From: Flavobacterium sp. N1736
GTDB taxonomy: Bacteria > Bacteroidota > Bacteroidia > Flavobacteriales > Flavobacteriaceae
Assembly: GCF_025947065.1 (NCBI RefSeq)
Contig: NZ_CP109994.1
Location: 4,402,001 to 4,466,000, forward strand
Direction of reading: 5' to 3'
Length of the DNA stretch: 64,000 nt
Under the pieces are notes generated by a model. The model made no database searches and was not told the DNA's origin. It saw only the letters and a program-made list of their open reading frames with translations. This document shows positions 10,044 through 19,564 of this stretch, one piece after another. Numbering within the stretch: position 1 is the first letter of the stretch; each line of letters begins with the position of its first letter. A program made the translations under genes and the position numbers.

Positions 10044-10135
10044 ATACAATCTGACTTAACTGTTAATGGGTTTTTTAAATTGTAAATCAAATGTTTCAGA
10101 AAAATATTCTTAAAATTAAAGTTTATCTTTTGCTT

Positions 10136-10181
10136 ATCACGGAAAGTGGGTATTTTGAAAAAATCACGGAAAGTGGGTATT
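10136..10181. repeat. two direct repeats of ATCACGGAAAGTGGGTATT
   Basis: Two exact 19-bp copies lie at 10136-10154 and 10163-10181, a 27-bp period. They sit in the spacer between divergent ubiE and the small membrane ORF at 10265, and could be an operator. The rest of 10044-10264 is AT-rich with no gene. Confidence 0.6.
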
Positions 10182-10264
10182 GCGGCAACAAGATATTATT
10201 GTCACTTTTGTCTTATAAATATTAAATTTTTTTAATGATTGATAGCTATAAGTGACTTAATCAA

Positions 10265-10480
10265 ATGAATACTTTTTTTGCGCTGGTAATTTCATTTGTT
10301 CTTGTAAGTAGTTTTGACAGTATTTTTCTCATAATTAATACTTTTTATAAAGTGCAAAATACGTTCTTAGGATTAAATTTGTTTTTGGAAATTTTAATTT
10401 TCTTGTCTTTAATACCTTCGTGGTATTTGGTATTAAAGACCTTTTTTGAGATTTATTCTCAAAAATCAAATCATTTATAA
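10265..10480 (+). CDS. small hypothetical membrane protein
   Basis: The 71-aa ORF encodes two hydrophobic helices (about residues 3-24 and 37-60) and a short polar tail, and resembles no family I know. It is bounded by a tandem direct repeat upstream and a good intrinsic terminator about 100 bp downstream, which supports a transcribed unit. The strand is isolated from its neighbours, both of which run the other way. Confidence 0.5.
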   Translation: MNTFFALVISFVLVSSFDSIFLIINTFYKVQNTFLGLNLFLEILIFLSLIPSWYLVLKTFFEIYSQKSNHL

Positions 10481-10576
10481 CAATGGTTTTCAATTGTTTA
10501 ACAATTGTAATTTACGTCATGTTATCAAATACTATTTCTTGAATAAGTCCTAAGCTAGAAATCATTTTTATTAAAG

Positions 10577-10606
10577 ACATCCTCATTTATTTGAGGATGT
10601 TTTTTA
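10577..10606 (+). terminator. intrinsic terminator
   Basis: ACATCCTCA and TGAGGATGT form a 9-bp stem with a 6-nt loop followed by TTTTTTATTTT. On the minus strand the tail is poor in T, so it serves the plus-strand ORF at 10265 better than folA. Confidence 0.75.
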
Positions 10607-10608
10607 TT

Positions 10609-11091
10609 TTAACGTCTAATGTAAGTTTCATAAGTATAATCATAAAGATGTTTTTCATCTTTAAAATTCTCCTCAGATTCTACTAATTGCCAATCACTCT
10701 CTTTAATCTCAGGAAAAAACGCATCAGCATCAAAAGTATGATGCACCTTAGTGATTTCAATAATATCAGCATAAGGCAAACCTAAATTGTAAATTTCTCC
10801 ACCGCCAATAATGTACGAATCTTCATTTTCAGGACATAATGCAATAGCTTTTTCAATACTGTTTACAACAATACAGCCTTCAGGTTTGTAATTTTCCTGA
10901 CGTGTTATAACAATATGAGTTCTGTTTGGTAATGGTTTTGGAAAACTTTCAAAAGTTTTTCTTCCCATAATAATATGATGGTTGGTAGTAAGTTCTTTGA
11001 ATCTTTTAAAATCGTTTGGCAAATGCCAAACCAAGTCATTGTTTTTGCCAAGCGCATTATTTTCGGCAACAGCCGCTATCATTATAATCAT
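10609..11091 (-). CDS. folA: dihydrofolate reductase
   Basis: This 160-aa DHFR reduces dihydrofolate to tetrahydrofolate with NADPH. It has the N-terminal MIAAVAENNALGKNNDLVWH with the active-site Trp and loop, IIMGRKTFESFP, and a GGGEIYN motif for NADPH. The start at 11091 gives MIIMIAA; the second Met at 11082 is also possible. It follows the 2TM gene by 11 bp on the same strand. thyA, which produces dihydrofolate, lies 1 kb upstream on the same strand. Confidence 0.96.
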   Translation of the reverse strand: MIIMIAAVAENNALGKNNDLVWHLPNDFKRFKELTTNHHIIMGRKTFESFPKPLPNRTHIVITRQENYKPEGCIVVNSIEKAIALCPENEDSYIIGGGEIYNLGLPYADIIEITKVHHTFDADAFFPEIKESDWQLVESEENFKDEKHLYDYTYETYIRR

Positions 11092-11102
11092 GGTATGATG
11101 AA

Positions 11103-11447
11103 CTAAATTTTATTATCGGTATCCTCGTTTATTTTTGACTCCAATTGACTTATTCTTTTTTGCTGTAAAGCTACAAGTCGGTCAATTTGTTCTCTTTCCC
11201 ATTTTTTATTCATGAATCTGTCCGTAATATAAACTTTTATAAAATGGAGAATAAAGATAAAAAGCCATATTGTTATGGCCCAGATACACCAATTTTGTTC
11301 GGTATTGGCACCTAAACCAAAAAATCTATTTCCTACAAACAGAAACAAGCTGCCTATTAAGAAAAGTACGAAGTGAAAATAAAGTACTTTCTTTTGTCTT
11401 AATCTTCTTCTGGCGTATTCGTATTGTTCGTGCACTTCTTTTTCCAT
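11103..11447 (-). CDS. 2TM domain-containing membrane protein
   Basis: The 114-aa protein has two central transmembrane helices (about residues 20-42 and 53-74) flanked by a charged N-terminus (YEYARRRLRQKK) and a C-terminal amphipathic segment (KKWEREQIDRLVALQQ). That layout matches the 2TM domain family, common in Flavobacteriia and sometimes fused to LytTR regulators. No function is known. It is probably co-transcribed with folA. Confidence 0.8.
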   Translation of the reverse strand: MEKEVHEQYEYARRRLRQKKVLYFHFVLFLIGSLFLFVGNRFFGLGANTEQNWCIWAITIWLFIFILHFIKVYITDRFMNKKWEREQIDRLVALQQKRISQLESKINEDTDNKI

Positions 11448-11686
11448 ATGACATAAAATGAGGTCATAAAGTTAAAATTTATTTTGGAAACACGCCATTT
11501 CAATTATGGAATATTTCATTTAAAATGAGTTCTCAATTCCAAATGCTAAAAAAAGTACGGTTAAAATTATGGATATCATTAAAATAATATTCGCTTTTTG
11601 CTATTATCATAAATCGATTACTCCCGTATAGAATGTATAGTTGAATTTGTGTAATTTAGATGTATCAATCTAAAAATTAAATAGTT

Positions 11687-11983
11687 ATGTCTTTAAAAAA
11701 GCAATTTATCAAAACAAAGCCAGTTTGTAAAGTTACATTTTCTGTAGAAGCTAAAGACGCAAGCTCAGCTGCTGTAGTTGGAGATTTTAATAATTGGAAT
11801 GTTGAGGAAGGAACTTTAAGTAAGTTAAAAAACGGAACTTTTAAAGCTACTTATGACTTAGTAAAGGATGCAATTTACGAGTTTAAGTATGTAATTGACG
11901 GAAGTTATGTAAATGATCCTGAAGCAGATTCATACAAATGGAATGATTATGCCGGAAGTGAAAATAGTGTTTTAGTTGTATAA
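11687..11983 (+). CDS. isoamylase N-terminal (CBM48-like) domain protein
   Basis: The 98-aa protein consists almost entirely of an early-set/CBM48 carbohydrate-binding fold: VTFSVEAKDASSAAVVGDFN, NWNVEEGTLSK and YEFKYVIDGSYVNDPEAD. It lacks any catalytic domain. It may bind glycogen or act as a small regulatory subunit; free-standing copies are common in Bacteroidota. The strand is isolated, with a strong terminator shared with convergent thyA. The 239-bp spacer upstream holds nothing I can name. Confidence 0.85.
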   Translation: MSLKKQFIKTKPVCKVTFSVEAKDASSAAVVGDFNNWNVEEGTLSKLKNGTFKATYDLVKDAIYEFKYVIDGSYVNDPEADSYKWNDYAGSENSVLVV

Positions 11984-12015
11984 AAAAATCCGCTTAAAAC
12001 GAAGCGGATTTTTTT
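11984..12015. terminator. bidirectional terminator between CBM48 gene and thyA
   Basis: AAAAATCCGCTT and AAGCGGATTTTTTT form a 12-bp stem with A/T tails on both sides, between convergent genes. Confidence 0.85.
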
Positions 12016-12020
12016 ATAAT

Positions 12021-12872
12021 TTATACAGCAACACTTCCTTTTATACCCGCATGCGGCTCATAATCTAAAAGTGTAAAATCGTTATAATCAAAATCAAAAA
12101 TATTCTTGATCTCAGGATTTAAGATCATTTTAGGTAACGGTTTTGGTTCACGCGTCAACTGCAATTCTAATTGCTCAAAATGATTATTGTAAATGTGTGC
12201 GTCTCCAAAAGTGTGAATAAATTCGCCATATTCTAAATCGCAAACCTGTGCAATCATCATAGTTAATAATGCATAAGAAGCGATATTAAAAGGAACTCCT
12301 AAAAATATATCGGCACTTCTTTGATACAATTGACAAGATAATTTTTCTTTTGTTTCACCTTTTTCAATGTCAGGACTTGTTACATAAAACTGAAAAAACG
12401 CATGACATGGAGGTAAAGCAGCTTTGTTATTGGCGACATTTTCTTCAAATGATTTTTTGGTATCAGGTAAAACAGAAGGATTCCATGCAGAAACCAACAT
12501 TCTTCGGCTGTTTGGATTTGTTTTTAGCTCCGTAATTAATTCAGAGATCTGATCAATTTCTTCACTATTCCAATTACGCCATTGATGTCCGTAAACAGGT
12601 CCCAAATCACCATTAGAATCTGCCCACGCATCCCATATTTTTACTCCGTTTTCCTGAAGATATTTAATATTGGTATCGCCTTTCAAAAACCAAAGTAATT
12701 CGTAAATGATCGATTTTAAGTGCAATTTTTTGGTTGTAACCATTGGGAAACCTTCACTTAAATCAAAACGCATCTGATAACCAAAAACACTCTTTGTTCC
12801 GGTTCCTGTTCGGTCACCTTTTTGGTTACCGTTTTCTAAAACATGTTTTACTAAATCTAAGTATTGCTTCAT
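12021..12872 (-). CDS. thyA: thymidylate synthase
   Basis: ThyA methylates dUMP to dTMP with methylene-THF. The catalytic Cys is residue 156 in [14 protein letters not shown], and [11 protein letters not shown] and VYGHQWRNW are conserved. The 283-aa length exceeds the 264 aa of E. coli because of an insertion just before the active site (about residues 138-152) and near [20 protein letters not shown]. It shares the folate cycle with folA. Confidence 0.97.
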   Translation of the reverse strand: MKQYLDLVKHVLENGNQKGDRTGTGTKSVFGYQMRFDLSEGFPMVTTKKLHLKSIIYELLWFLKGDTNIKYLQENGVKIWDAWADSNGDLGPVYGHQWRNWNSEEIDQISELITELKTNPNSRRMLVSAWNPSVLPDTKKSFEENVANNKAALPPCHAFFQFYVTSPDIEKGETKEKLSCQLYQRSADIFLGVPFNIASYALLTMMIAQVCDLEYGEFIHTFGDAHIYNNHFEQLELQLTREPKPLPKMILNPEIKNIFDFDYNDFTLLDYEPHAGIKGSVAV

Positions 12873-12946
12873 AATTGTTTATTCGGTTATTCGTTTAGTA
12901 GTTTGATCGATTTAACGAATCAACAGTTTAACGATTAAACATTGAA

Positions 12947-13570
12947 TTATCTTTTCGAGATTTCGTCTCTAATTTTGGCCGCTTTTTCATAATCTTCCTG
13001 AGAAACTGCCTGATCTAAAAGCTCATTTAGTTCTTGTAAACTATGCTTCGCATAAACATCTCCAGATTGATTTGTTTCTTCTTCATGACCAAAAGTTTCC
13101 GGATTTGAAAGTACATCGTCAATTTCCTGAGAACCCTGATCAGTTTCTGCAGTATTTGATTTTAAATAAATTCCGGCTTTATCCAAGATGTTTTTATAAG
13201 TAAAAATCGGAGCGTTAAAACGCAATGCCAATGCAATTGCATCAGAAGTTCTGGCATCGATAATTTCTTCTATTTTATCTCTTTCGCAAATTAAACTCGA
13301 ATAAAAAACGCCATCAACCAGTTTGTGAATAATCACTTGCTTTACAACAATATCAAATCTTTCTGCGAAGTTTTTGAATAAATCGTGTGTTAATGGGCGT
13401 GGAGGTTTAATTTCTTTTTCTAAGGCAATAGCAATCGATTGGGCTTCAAAAGCGCCAATAACAATAGGTAATTTTCTTTCGCCATCGACTTCATTCAAAA
13501 TTAAGGCATAAGCGCCATTTTGAGTTTGACTGTATGAAATTCCTTTTATGGATAATTTTACTAGACTCAT
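12947..13570 (-). CDS. bifunctional nuclease family protein (DUF151) with UVR motif
   Basis: The 207-aa protein has an N-terminal DUF151/bifunctional nuclease domain (about residues 3-135: LPIVIGAFEAQSIAIALE, DARTSDAIALALRFNAPI) and a C-terminal UvrB/UvrC-like UVR helix pair (about 172-205, ELLDQAVSQEDYEKAAKIRD). DUF151 proteins are reported as nucleases acting on RNA and DNA; the UVR part suggests protein-protein contact. It lies between thyA and etfA on the same strand, but a terminator separates it from the etf genes. Confidence 0.88.
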   Translation of the reverse strand: MSLVKLSIKGISYSQTQNGAYALILNEVDGERKLPIVIGAFEAQSIAIALEKEIKPPRPLTHDLFKNFAERFDIVVKQVIIHKLVDGVFYSSLICERDKIEEIIDARTSDAIALALRFNAPIFTYKNILDKAGIYLKSNTAETDQGSQEIDDVLSNPETFGHEEETNQSGDVYAKHSLQELNELLDQAVSQEDYEKAAKIRDEISKR

Positions 13571-13659
13571 ATATAGTGGGTAAAAAGGGCACTTAATGCC
13601 ACATTTTAATACTTTTTTTGATTAAAAAATAAAGGTGCAATTTTACTCAAAAAAAATGG

Positions 13660-13712
13660 AACAAAAAAGCTACCTAAAACAAAGATACGATTATCTTGTT
13701 TTTAGGCAGCTA
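13660..13712 (-). terminator. intrinsic terminator of etfB-etfA
   Basis: On the minus strand, a near-perfect 20-bp stem (AGCTGCCTAAAAACAAGATA with its partner) is followed by TTTTTTGT, 23 bp after the etfA stop. Confidence 0.85.
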
Positions 13713-13734
13713 TATTTTTATAGAGAATTTTAAA

Positions 13735-14703
13735 TTAAGAATGCTGTGCTTTAAAAGCTTTTAATTTCTCTGTTAGCTTAGGAATAATTTCAAAAGCGTC
13801 ACCAACAATACCATAATCAGCTACTTTAAAGAAAGGCGCTTCAGGGTCACTATTGATCACAACTTTTACTTTTGACGAGTTGATACCCGCAATATGCTGA
13901 ATCGCTCCTGAAATTCCAATTGCAATATATAAGTTTGTTGCAACCGGTTTTCCTGTTTGTCCAACGTGTTCGCTGTGAGGTCTCCATCCTAAATCAGAAA
14001 CCGGTTTAGAACATGCCGTTGCAGCACCAAGTACAGCCGCTAAATCTTCTACTAATCCCCAGTTTTCAGGACCTTTCAATCCACGTCCGCCAGAAACTAC
14101 GATATCAGCATCAGCGATAGAAACCTTTCCTGTAACTTTTTCTACAGAATCTACTTTTACACCAAAATCATTGTCTCCAATTGTTGGGTTAAAATCTTCT
14201 TCAGTTGCAGATCCTGCACTTTCAAAAATTCCATAAGAGTTTTTAGCAAGACCAAGAACTTTTACATCTGTATTGATTTCAGTAATATTGAATGCCTTGT
14301 TTGAGAAAGCGTTTCTTTTTACCTGAAAAGGAGAAGTGCTTAATGGTAATCCAACTACATTTGAAGCAAAACCAGCATTTAAAGCCACTGCAACTAATGA
14401 TGAAAGATAAATACTATCTGTTGTAGAAGAAAGTAAAACTACTTTTGTTCCTTCTTTTTCAGCAGCTTGTTTGATCACATCGGCGTAAGCCTTAGCTGTA
14501 AAACCTGCTAATTTATCGTTGTTTACTTTTAGAACTTTATCAACCCCGTATTTATATAATTCGCTTACGTCGCTAGTGTTAATAGTTAAAGCGGTTACGG
14601 TAGTTCCTAAAGATTCAGCCACTTTTTTAGCGTAAGAAGCTAATTCAAAAGCAACTTTTTTAAATTTTCCTTCTGCAGATTCTGCATATATTAATATTGA
14701 CAT
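13735..14703 (-). CDS. etfA: electron transfer flavoprotein subunit alpha
   Basis: The 322-aa ETF alpha subunit carries FAD and shuttles electrons from acyl-CoA dehydrogenases towards the quinone pool. The C-terminal FAD domain is typical: SGGRGLKGPENWGLVEDLA, ACSKPVSDLGWRPHSEHVGQ and AIGISGAIQHIAGI. It lies 81 bp downstream of etfB in one operon. The spacer between them is an array of TTTAAAGTTTCAGG-type words. Confidence 0.95.
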   Translation of the reverse strand: MSILIYAESAEGKFKKVAFELASYAKKVAESLGTTVTALTINTSDVSELYKYGVDKVLKVNNDKLAGFTAKAYADVIKQAAEKEGTKVVLLSSTTDSIYLSSLVAVALNAGFASNVVGLPLSTSPFQVKRNAFSNKAFNITEINTDVKVLGLAKNSYGIFESAGSATEEDFNPTIGDNDFGVKVDSVEKVTGKVSIADADIVVSGGRGLKGPENWGLVEDLAAVLGAATACSKPVSDLGWRPHSEHVGQTGKPVATNLYIAIGISGAIQHIAGINSSKVKVVINSDPEAPFFKVADYGIVGDAFEIIPKLTEKLKAFKAQHS

Positions 14704-14784
14704 AATTTTTTTGTTTAAAAGTTATGAGTTTAAAGTTTCAGGTTTAAAGTTTCAAGTTCATAAACTGAGACTGAAAACTAATTA

Positions 14785-15531
14785 CTAGATTACTTTCGCC
14801 TCGTTGTGTAATAAATTGATTAACTCATCTAAATTATCAGGAGAAATTAATTTCACTGCTGATTTTGGAGCTGGTTTTTCAAATTTCACCGCTTTTGTAT
14901 TTACAGGAGCATCAACCGGCTCAAGAATAGTAAGCGCTTTAGTTCTTGCAGTCATAATTCCTCTCATGTTTGGAATGCGAAGATCTTTTTCTTCAACAAG
15001 ACCTTTTTGTCCGCCAATAATTAATGGTAAAGTTGTACTTACAGTTTCTTTTCCACCATCGATTTCACGAACAGCTTTTACATTATTGCCATCCACAGTT
15101 AAAGAAGTACAAGAGTTTAAAAAGTTAGAGCCAGTAATTCCTGCGATCATTCCGGGAACCATTCCACCATTATAATCAAGAGATTCTTTTCCGGCAATTA
15201 CTAAATCGTATCCGCCAGTTTTAATTACTTCGGCCAATTGTTTTGCAACAAAAAAACCATCAGTTGGATTTGCATTTACGCGAATAGCTTCGTTTGCACC
15301 AATTGCCAAAGCTTTACGTAAAGTTGGCTCAGTGTCCGGACCTCCAACATTTACTACAGTTACAGTAGCGCCTTGTTGTTCCTGAAACCAAATGGCACGT
15401 GTTAAACCAAACTCATCATTAGGATTAATAACATATTGTACACCGTTGGTATCGAATTCTGAGTCACCATTGGAAAAGTTAATTTTTGAAGTAGTATCAG
15501 GCACATGGCTGATGCAAACTAATATTTTCAT
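14785..15531 (-). CDS. etfB: electron transfer flavoprotein subunit beta
   Basis: The 248-aa ETF beta subunit partners EtfA and binds AMP. Signatures are MKILVCISHVPDTTSKI at the N-terminus, YVINPNDEFGLTRAIWF, and VIAGKESLDYNGGMVPGMIA. It is the promoter-proximal gene of the operon, with a TAAATTTG -7 element about 35 bp upstream. Confidence 0.95.
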   Translation of the reverse strand: MKILVCISHVPDTTSKINFSNGDSEFDTNGVQYVINPNDEFGLTRAIWFQEQQGATVTVVNVGGPDTEPTLRKALAIGANEAIRVNANPTDGFFVAKQLAEVIKTGGYDLVIAGKESLDYNGGMVPGMIAGITGSNFLNSCTSLTVDGNNVKAVREIDGGKETVSTTLPLIIGGQKGLVEEKDLRIPNMRGIMTARTKALTILEPVDAPVNTKAVKFEKPAPKSAVKLISPDNLDELINLLHNEAKVI

Positions 15532-15565
15532 AAGTATATATTTTATAATTTATAATATGCTTTGA

Positions 15566-15573
15566 CAAATTTA
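15566..15573 (-). promoter_or_regulatory. -7 promoter element of etfBA
   Basis: On the minus strand this reads TAAATTTG, matching TAnnTTTG, 34 bp before the etfB ATG. Confidence 0.5.
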
Positions 15574-15579
15574 GAAATT

Positions 15580-16013
15580 AAAATCGGAATAATATACTAT
15601 GCATGCATAATATTTTTTTAAAACTATTACGTTTTCGAAGATTATGGATTTTTAGTGCTTTTTCATCCGAAAATGAAAATGGAAATACACGTATTGATGC
15701 TGATTCTTAGCAATCTTGCAATTTAGGATGTCAGAACTATCGCTAATTATAAAGAAATTTCGGCTTTAATTTATTCAGAAGAATTACATTATTAAAATGT
15801 AAAATCAAACAAATAGGGTTAAGTTTGTCAAAAAAAAGATTTTTGTAATCGATAACACGAATTATATCGATTTCGTAAATGATAGAGTAATCGTTAATAA
15901 GTTAAAACCAAAGAGCAGAAAGAAGTTCATGTGATTTTAAATTCAATTTATGCTTTTAAGTTATTTAAAATATTTATTTTTGCTCTTCAGAAAATTCAAC
16001 ATACAATATAAAT
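15580..16013. other. non-coding spacer with possible gene remnants
   Basis: The 480-bp spacer between divergent etfB and pdhB has no intact gene. Two open stretches have protein-like composition but no start: 15743-15795 (contains NYKEISALIYSEEL, plus strand) and 15803-15934 (43 codons including KIFVIDNTNYIDFVND). They may be remains of a decayed gene. A perfect TATGCATGCATA palindrome lies near 15600. Confidence 0.3.
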
Positions 16014-16991
16014 ATGAGAACAATACAATTTAGAGAGGCCATTTGCGAAGCGATGAGCGAAGAAATGCGTCACGATGAATCCATATATTTAATGGGCGAA
16101 GAAGTTGCAGAATATAACGGAGCATACAAAGCTTCAAAAGGAATGCTTGCTGAGTTTGGCGAAAAAAGAGTAATCGATACTCCAATTGCTGAACTTGGTT
16201 TTACAGGAATTGCAGTAGGATCAGCTATGAACGGTTGTCGTCCTATTGTAGAGTATATGACATTCAACTTCTGTTTAGTAGGTATTGATCAAATTATAAA
16301 TAATGCTGCTAAAATGCGTCAAATGACTGGTGGACAGTTTAATGTGCCAATCGTTTTTCGTGGACCAACTGCTTCTGCAGGTCAATTAGGAGCAACTCAC
16401 TCACAAGCTTTAGAAAACTGGTTTGCTAATACTCCGGGACTTAAAGTTGTTGTACCTTCAACTCCTTATGATGCAAAAGGACTTTTAAAATCTGCAATTC
16501 GCGATAACGATCCCGTAATTTTTATGGAATCTGAGCAAATGTATGGTGATAAAGGTGAAGTGCCGGACGGAGAATACACAATTCCGTTAGGAGTTGCTGA
16601 CATTAAACGTGAAGGAAAAGACGTTACGATCGTTTCTTTTGGAAAAATCATTAAAGAAGCTTTTATTGCTGCTGATGAATTAGCAAAAGAAGGAATTTCA
16701 TGTGAAATTATCGATTTAAGAACAGTTCGTCCAATGGATAAAGACGCAATCTTAAAATCTGTTAAAAAAACAAACCGTTTAGTAATTTTAGAAGAAGCGT
16801 GGCCATTTGCAAGTATTTCTTCAGAAATCACGTATATAGTACAAGAACAAGCATTTGATTTTCTAGATGCGCCAATTCAACGTATTACAACTGCAGATAC
16901 TCCTGCACCTTATTCACCAGTATTATTAAAAGACTGGTTGCCAAATGCAGGTGATGTAGTAAAAGCAGTTAAAAAAGTATTATACAAATAA
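16014..16991 (+). CDS. pdhB: pyruvate dehydrogenase E1 component subunit beta
   Basis: The 325-aa protein is the beta subunit of a heterotetrameric E1 that decarboxylates pyruvate with thiamine diphosphate. It has EAICEAMSEEMRHDESIYLMGEEV with the ThDP-contacting Glu, GFTGIAVGSAMNGCRP, and a transketolase C-terminal domain (VKKTNRLVILEEAWPFASISSEI). No E1 alpha or E2 gene is adjacent in the window. A pyruvate role is preferred over branched-chain acids by overall sequence character. It ends in a strong terminator that reaches into the next ORF's open frame. Confidence 0.92.
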   Translation: MRTIQFREAICEAMSEEMRHDESIYLMGEEVAEYNGAYKASKGMLAEFGEKRVIDTPIAELGFTGIAVGSAMNGCRPIVEYMTFNFCLVGIDQIINNAAKMRQMTGGQFNVPIVFRGPTASAGQLGATHSQALENWFANTPGLKVVVPSTPYDAKGLLKSAIRDNDPVIFMESEQMYGDKGEVPDGEYTIPLGVADIKREGKDVTIVSFGKIIKEAFIAADELAKEGISCEIIDLRTVRPMDKDAILKSVKKTNRLVILEEAWPFASISSEITYIVQEQAFDFLDAPIQRITTADTPAPYSPVLLKDWLPNAGDVVKAVKKVLYK

Positions 16992-17011
16992 TACACATTT
17001 AAAATACTCAC

Positions 17012-17052
17012 AAAACTTCATCATTCATAGTTAATCGATGAAGTTTTTTTTT
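17012..17052 (+). terminator. intrinsic terminator of pdhB
   Basis: AAAACTTCATC and GATGAAGTTTT form an 11-bp stem with a 14-nt loop, followed by nine T. The ATG at 17038 falls inside the 3' arm, which argues that it is not the real start of the next gene. Confidence 0.85.
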
Positions 17053-17061
17053 GCCCAGACA

Positions 17062-19563
17062 ATGAAAAGAATAATTGTACTCAGCCTATTTTTTGTATTC
17101 GCATTTGCGGCTATTGCTACTGCACAAACGAAAGTGAGTGGAATTGTTTTGGATAAATCAAACCAGCCTATTCCGTTTGCGAATGTTGTTTTTAAAGGTT
17201 CAAATACGGGAATAGTTTCTAATGAAGACGGACGTTTTTATCTGGAATCGCCAAATGATTATACTGCTTTATTAGTTACATCTGCAGGATTTTCAGACAA
17301 AGAAGTTCCATTAGAAAAAGCCGTAAATTATGATTTTAAAATTGTTTTAGGCGAAGCCGAAGCATTGAATGAAGTAGTGATTTTTACCGGAAAAACATCT
17401 AAAAAGAACAATCCGGCACTTGATATTTTGAGAAAAATCTGGGAAAGAAAACGTAAAAACGGTTTATATCTTTTTAATCAATATCAAATGCAAAAGTACG
17501 AGAAAGTCGAGTTTGACATGAACACGATTGATAGTGCTTTTATGAAGAATAAACTATTCAAAGGAATGGAGTTTGTTTTTGCCCACGTTGATACATCAGA
17601 TGTTACCGGAAAAACATATTTGCCAATTTTCATCAACGAATCAGTTTACGATGTTTATGGTGATAATAGATTAAAGAAAGTAAAAGAGAATATAACCGGG
17701 AATAAAATGTCTGGTTTTAATGGCAATCAGCAGATTCTTTCCTTTGTAAAAGACCTTTATTCAGATTATAATATTTACGATAATCACCTTAAATTTTTTG
17801 ATAAAAGTTTTACCAGTCCACTTTCAAGAACCGGAATTGATGTTTACAATTACGTCTTAAAAGACAGTGCATTTATTGATAAAAAATGGTGTTATAATAT
17901 CGTTTTTTATCCAAGACGTAAAAACGAATTAACTTTTAAAGGTGATTTTTGGGTAAACGATTCTACTTTTGCGATCAAGAAAATTAATATGGGCGTTACT
18001 AAAAGTGCCAATATTAACTGGGTAAAAGATATTTATATCGAGCAGGAATTCGAGGTAGAAAACGATTCTGTTTTTCTGTTAACACGTGACTACATGATGT
18101 CTGATTTTGCTTTAAATAAAAAAGAAAAATCAAAAGGAGTCTACGGAAAACGTACCACATTATATCGAAATCACCAATTCAATATTCAAAAACCGGAAAA
18201 GTTTTATAAAGAAGAAGTCAATTTTATTGATAATGCTGTTTATGACCGACCACCTGAATTTTGGGAGGAAAATCGTTTTGAAAAATTAAATAAAGACGAA
18301 GCAGGAATCTATAAAATGCTGGATACTCTGCAAACAGTCAAAAGATTCAAGCAGCTTTATAGTTTAGTTTCCATTTTAGGCAGCGGTTATGTCGAGTTTA
18401 AAAACTTTGATTTTGGACCAATATTTTCAACATTCGGTTATAATGAAGTCGAAGGTTTACGAATACGTGCAGGAGGAAGAACCTATTTTGGACCAAACGA
18501 TCCATGGCGTATTCAGGCTTATACCGCTTACGGTTTTGATGATCATAAATTCAAATACGGCGTTTCAGGAAAATGGATGGTTGATAAGAAAAAAAGAGTC
18601 ATTATTTCTGGAGGAAACAGGCGCGATATTGAACAGATAGGAGCCAGTTTAACCACAACAAATGATATTTTAGGAAGAAGTTTTGCTTCTTCTGCCTTAT
18701 TTACAACAGGAAGTAATGGTAAATTGACCAATATTAATTTGAGTAATATTTCGGTTGAAATGGAACCGATGAAAAATTTCGTTGTTCAGGCGGGACTTTC
18801 ATACAGGACATTAGAATCAGCTTCGCCAACTTTTAGTTTAGATTATTACAGTACTTTGCCAACAGCTGCAAATCCTGCCGGAGTTATCCAAAGCGCAGTA
18901 ACACAATCTGAAGCTAATATTCAGTTTGAGTATATGCCAAATCGTAAAACAATTGGTTTTGGAGTAGAACGTGATCTTGTCGACAGTCCATTCAGTCATT
19001 TCTTTGTAAACTTTAGTTATGGTTTAAAAGGAGTCTTAAATAGTGATTTCGCTTACGAGAAAATACAAGTATTCTATAAGCAGCCTATCATTATTGGACC
19101 ATTAGGAAGATCAAATATTATTTTGGAAACCGGTAAAACATTTGGAACAATCCCGTTAGGATTAATGAGTGTAATTCCTGGAAACCAAACCTATTTTACA
19201 ATTGAAAACACCTTTAGTAATTTGAATTTTTACGAATTCATAACAGATCAATACACCACTTTACAATGGAATCATGATTTTGGCGGAAGATTATTTGCCA
19301 GAGTTCCATTTATGAGAAAACTGAATTGGAGAGAATTTGTGGGTATAAAAGCAGTTCACGGAACTATTTCGAATGCCAACAGAGCAATTAATGCTTCAGA
19401 TCAGCCCTATGTTGCACCTGAAAATGTATATTGGGAATATAACGCCGGAATTGGAAATATCTTTAAAGTGTTCAGAATCGATTTTTCCTGGAGAGGAAGT
19501 TATTTAAATGCTCCTGATGCTAATAAATTTGCCGTAAAAGGATCTTTCGGATTCTATTTCTAA
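17062..19563 (+). CDS. DUF5686 outer-membrane protein with carboxypeptidase-regulatory-like domain
   Basis: The protein (833 aa from this start) has a signal peptide (MKRIIVLSLFFVFAFAAIATAQ), a CarboxypepD_reg-like beta-sandwich (about 25-110, VSGIVLDKSNQPIPFANVVF), and a long DUF5686 region ending in a beta-barrel (final KFAVKGSFGFYF). I choose ATG 17062 over 17038, since the latter is inside the pdhB terminator stem and would add eight residues before the signal. It is presumably an outer-membrane protein; the substrate is unknown. Confidence 0.88.
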   Translation: MKRIIVLSLFFVFAFAAIATAQTKVSGIVLDKSNQPIPFANVVFKGSNTGIVSNEDGRFYLESPNDYTALLVTSAGFSDKEVPLEKAVNYDFKIVLGEAEALNEVVIFTGKTSKKNNPALDILRKIWERKRKNGLYLFNQYQMQKYEKVEFDMNTIDSAFMKNKLFKGMEFVFAHVDTSDVTGKTYLPIFINESVYDVYGDNRLKKVKENITGNKMSGFNGNQQILSFVKDLYSDYNIYDNHLKFFDKSFTSPLSRTGIDVYNYVLKDSAFIDKKWCYNIVFYPRRKNELTFKGDFWVNDSTFAIKKINMGVTKSANINWVKDIYIEQEFEVENDSVFLLTRDYMMSDFALNKKEKSKGVYGKRTTLYRNHQFNIQKPEKFYKEEVNFIDNAVYDRPPEFWEENRFEKLNKDEAGIYKMLDTLQTVKRFKQLYSLVSILGSGYVEFKNFDFGPIFSTFGYNEVEGLRIRAGGRTYFGPNDPWRIQAYTAYGFDDHKFKYGVSGKWMVDKKKRVIISGGNRRDIEQIGASLTTTNDILGRSFASSALFTTGSNGKLTNINLSNISVEMEPMKNFVVQAGLSYRTLESASPTFSLDYYSTLPTAANPAGVIQSAVTQSEANIQFEYMPNRKTIGFGVERDLVDSPFSHFFVNFSYGLKGVLNSDFAYEKIQVFYKQPIIIGPLGRSNIILETGKTFGTIPLGLMSVIPGNQTYFTIENTFSNLNFYEFITDQYTTLQWNHDFGGRLFARVPFMRKLNWREFVGIKAVHGTISNANRAINASDQPYVAPENVYWEYNAGIGNIFKVFRIDFSWRGSYLNAPDANKFAVKGSFGFYF

Positions 19564-19564
19564 T

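Noticed and set aside
17038..17061. Upstream ATG extension of the DUF5686 gene
   Set aside because: The ATG lies in the 3' arm of the pdhB terminator and would put eight residues before a good signal peptide.
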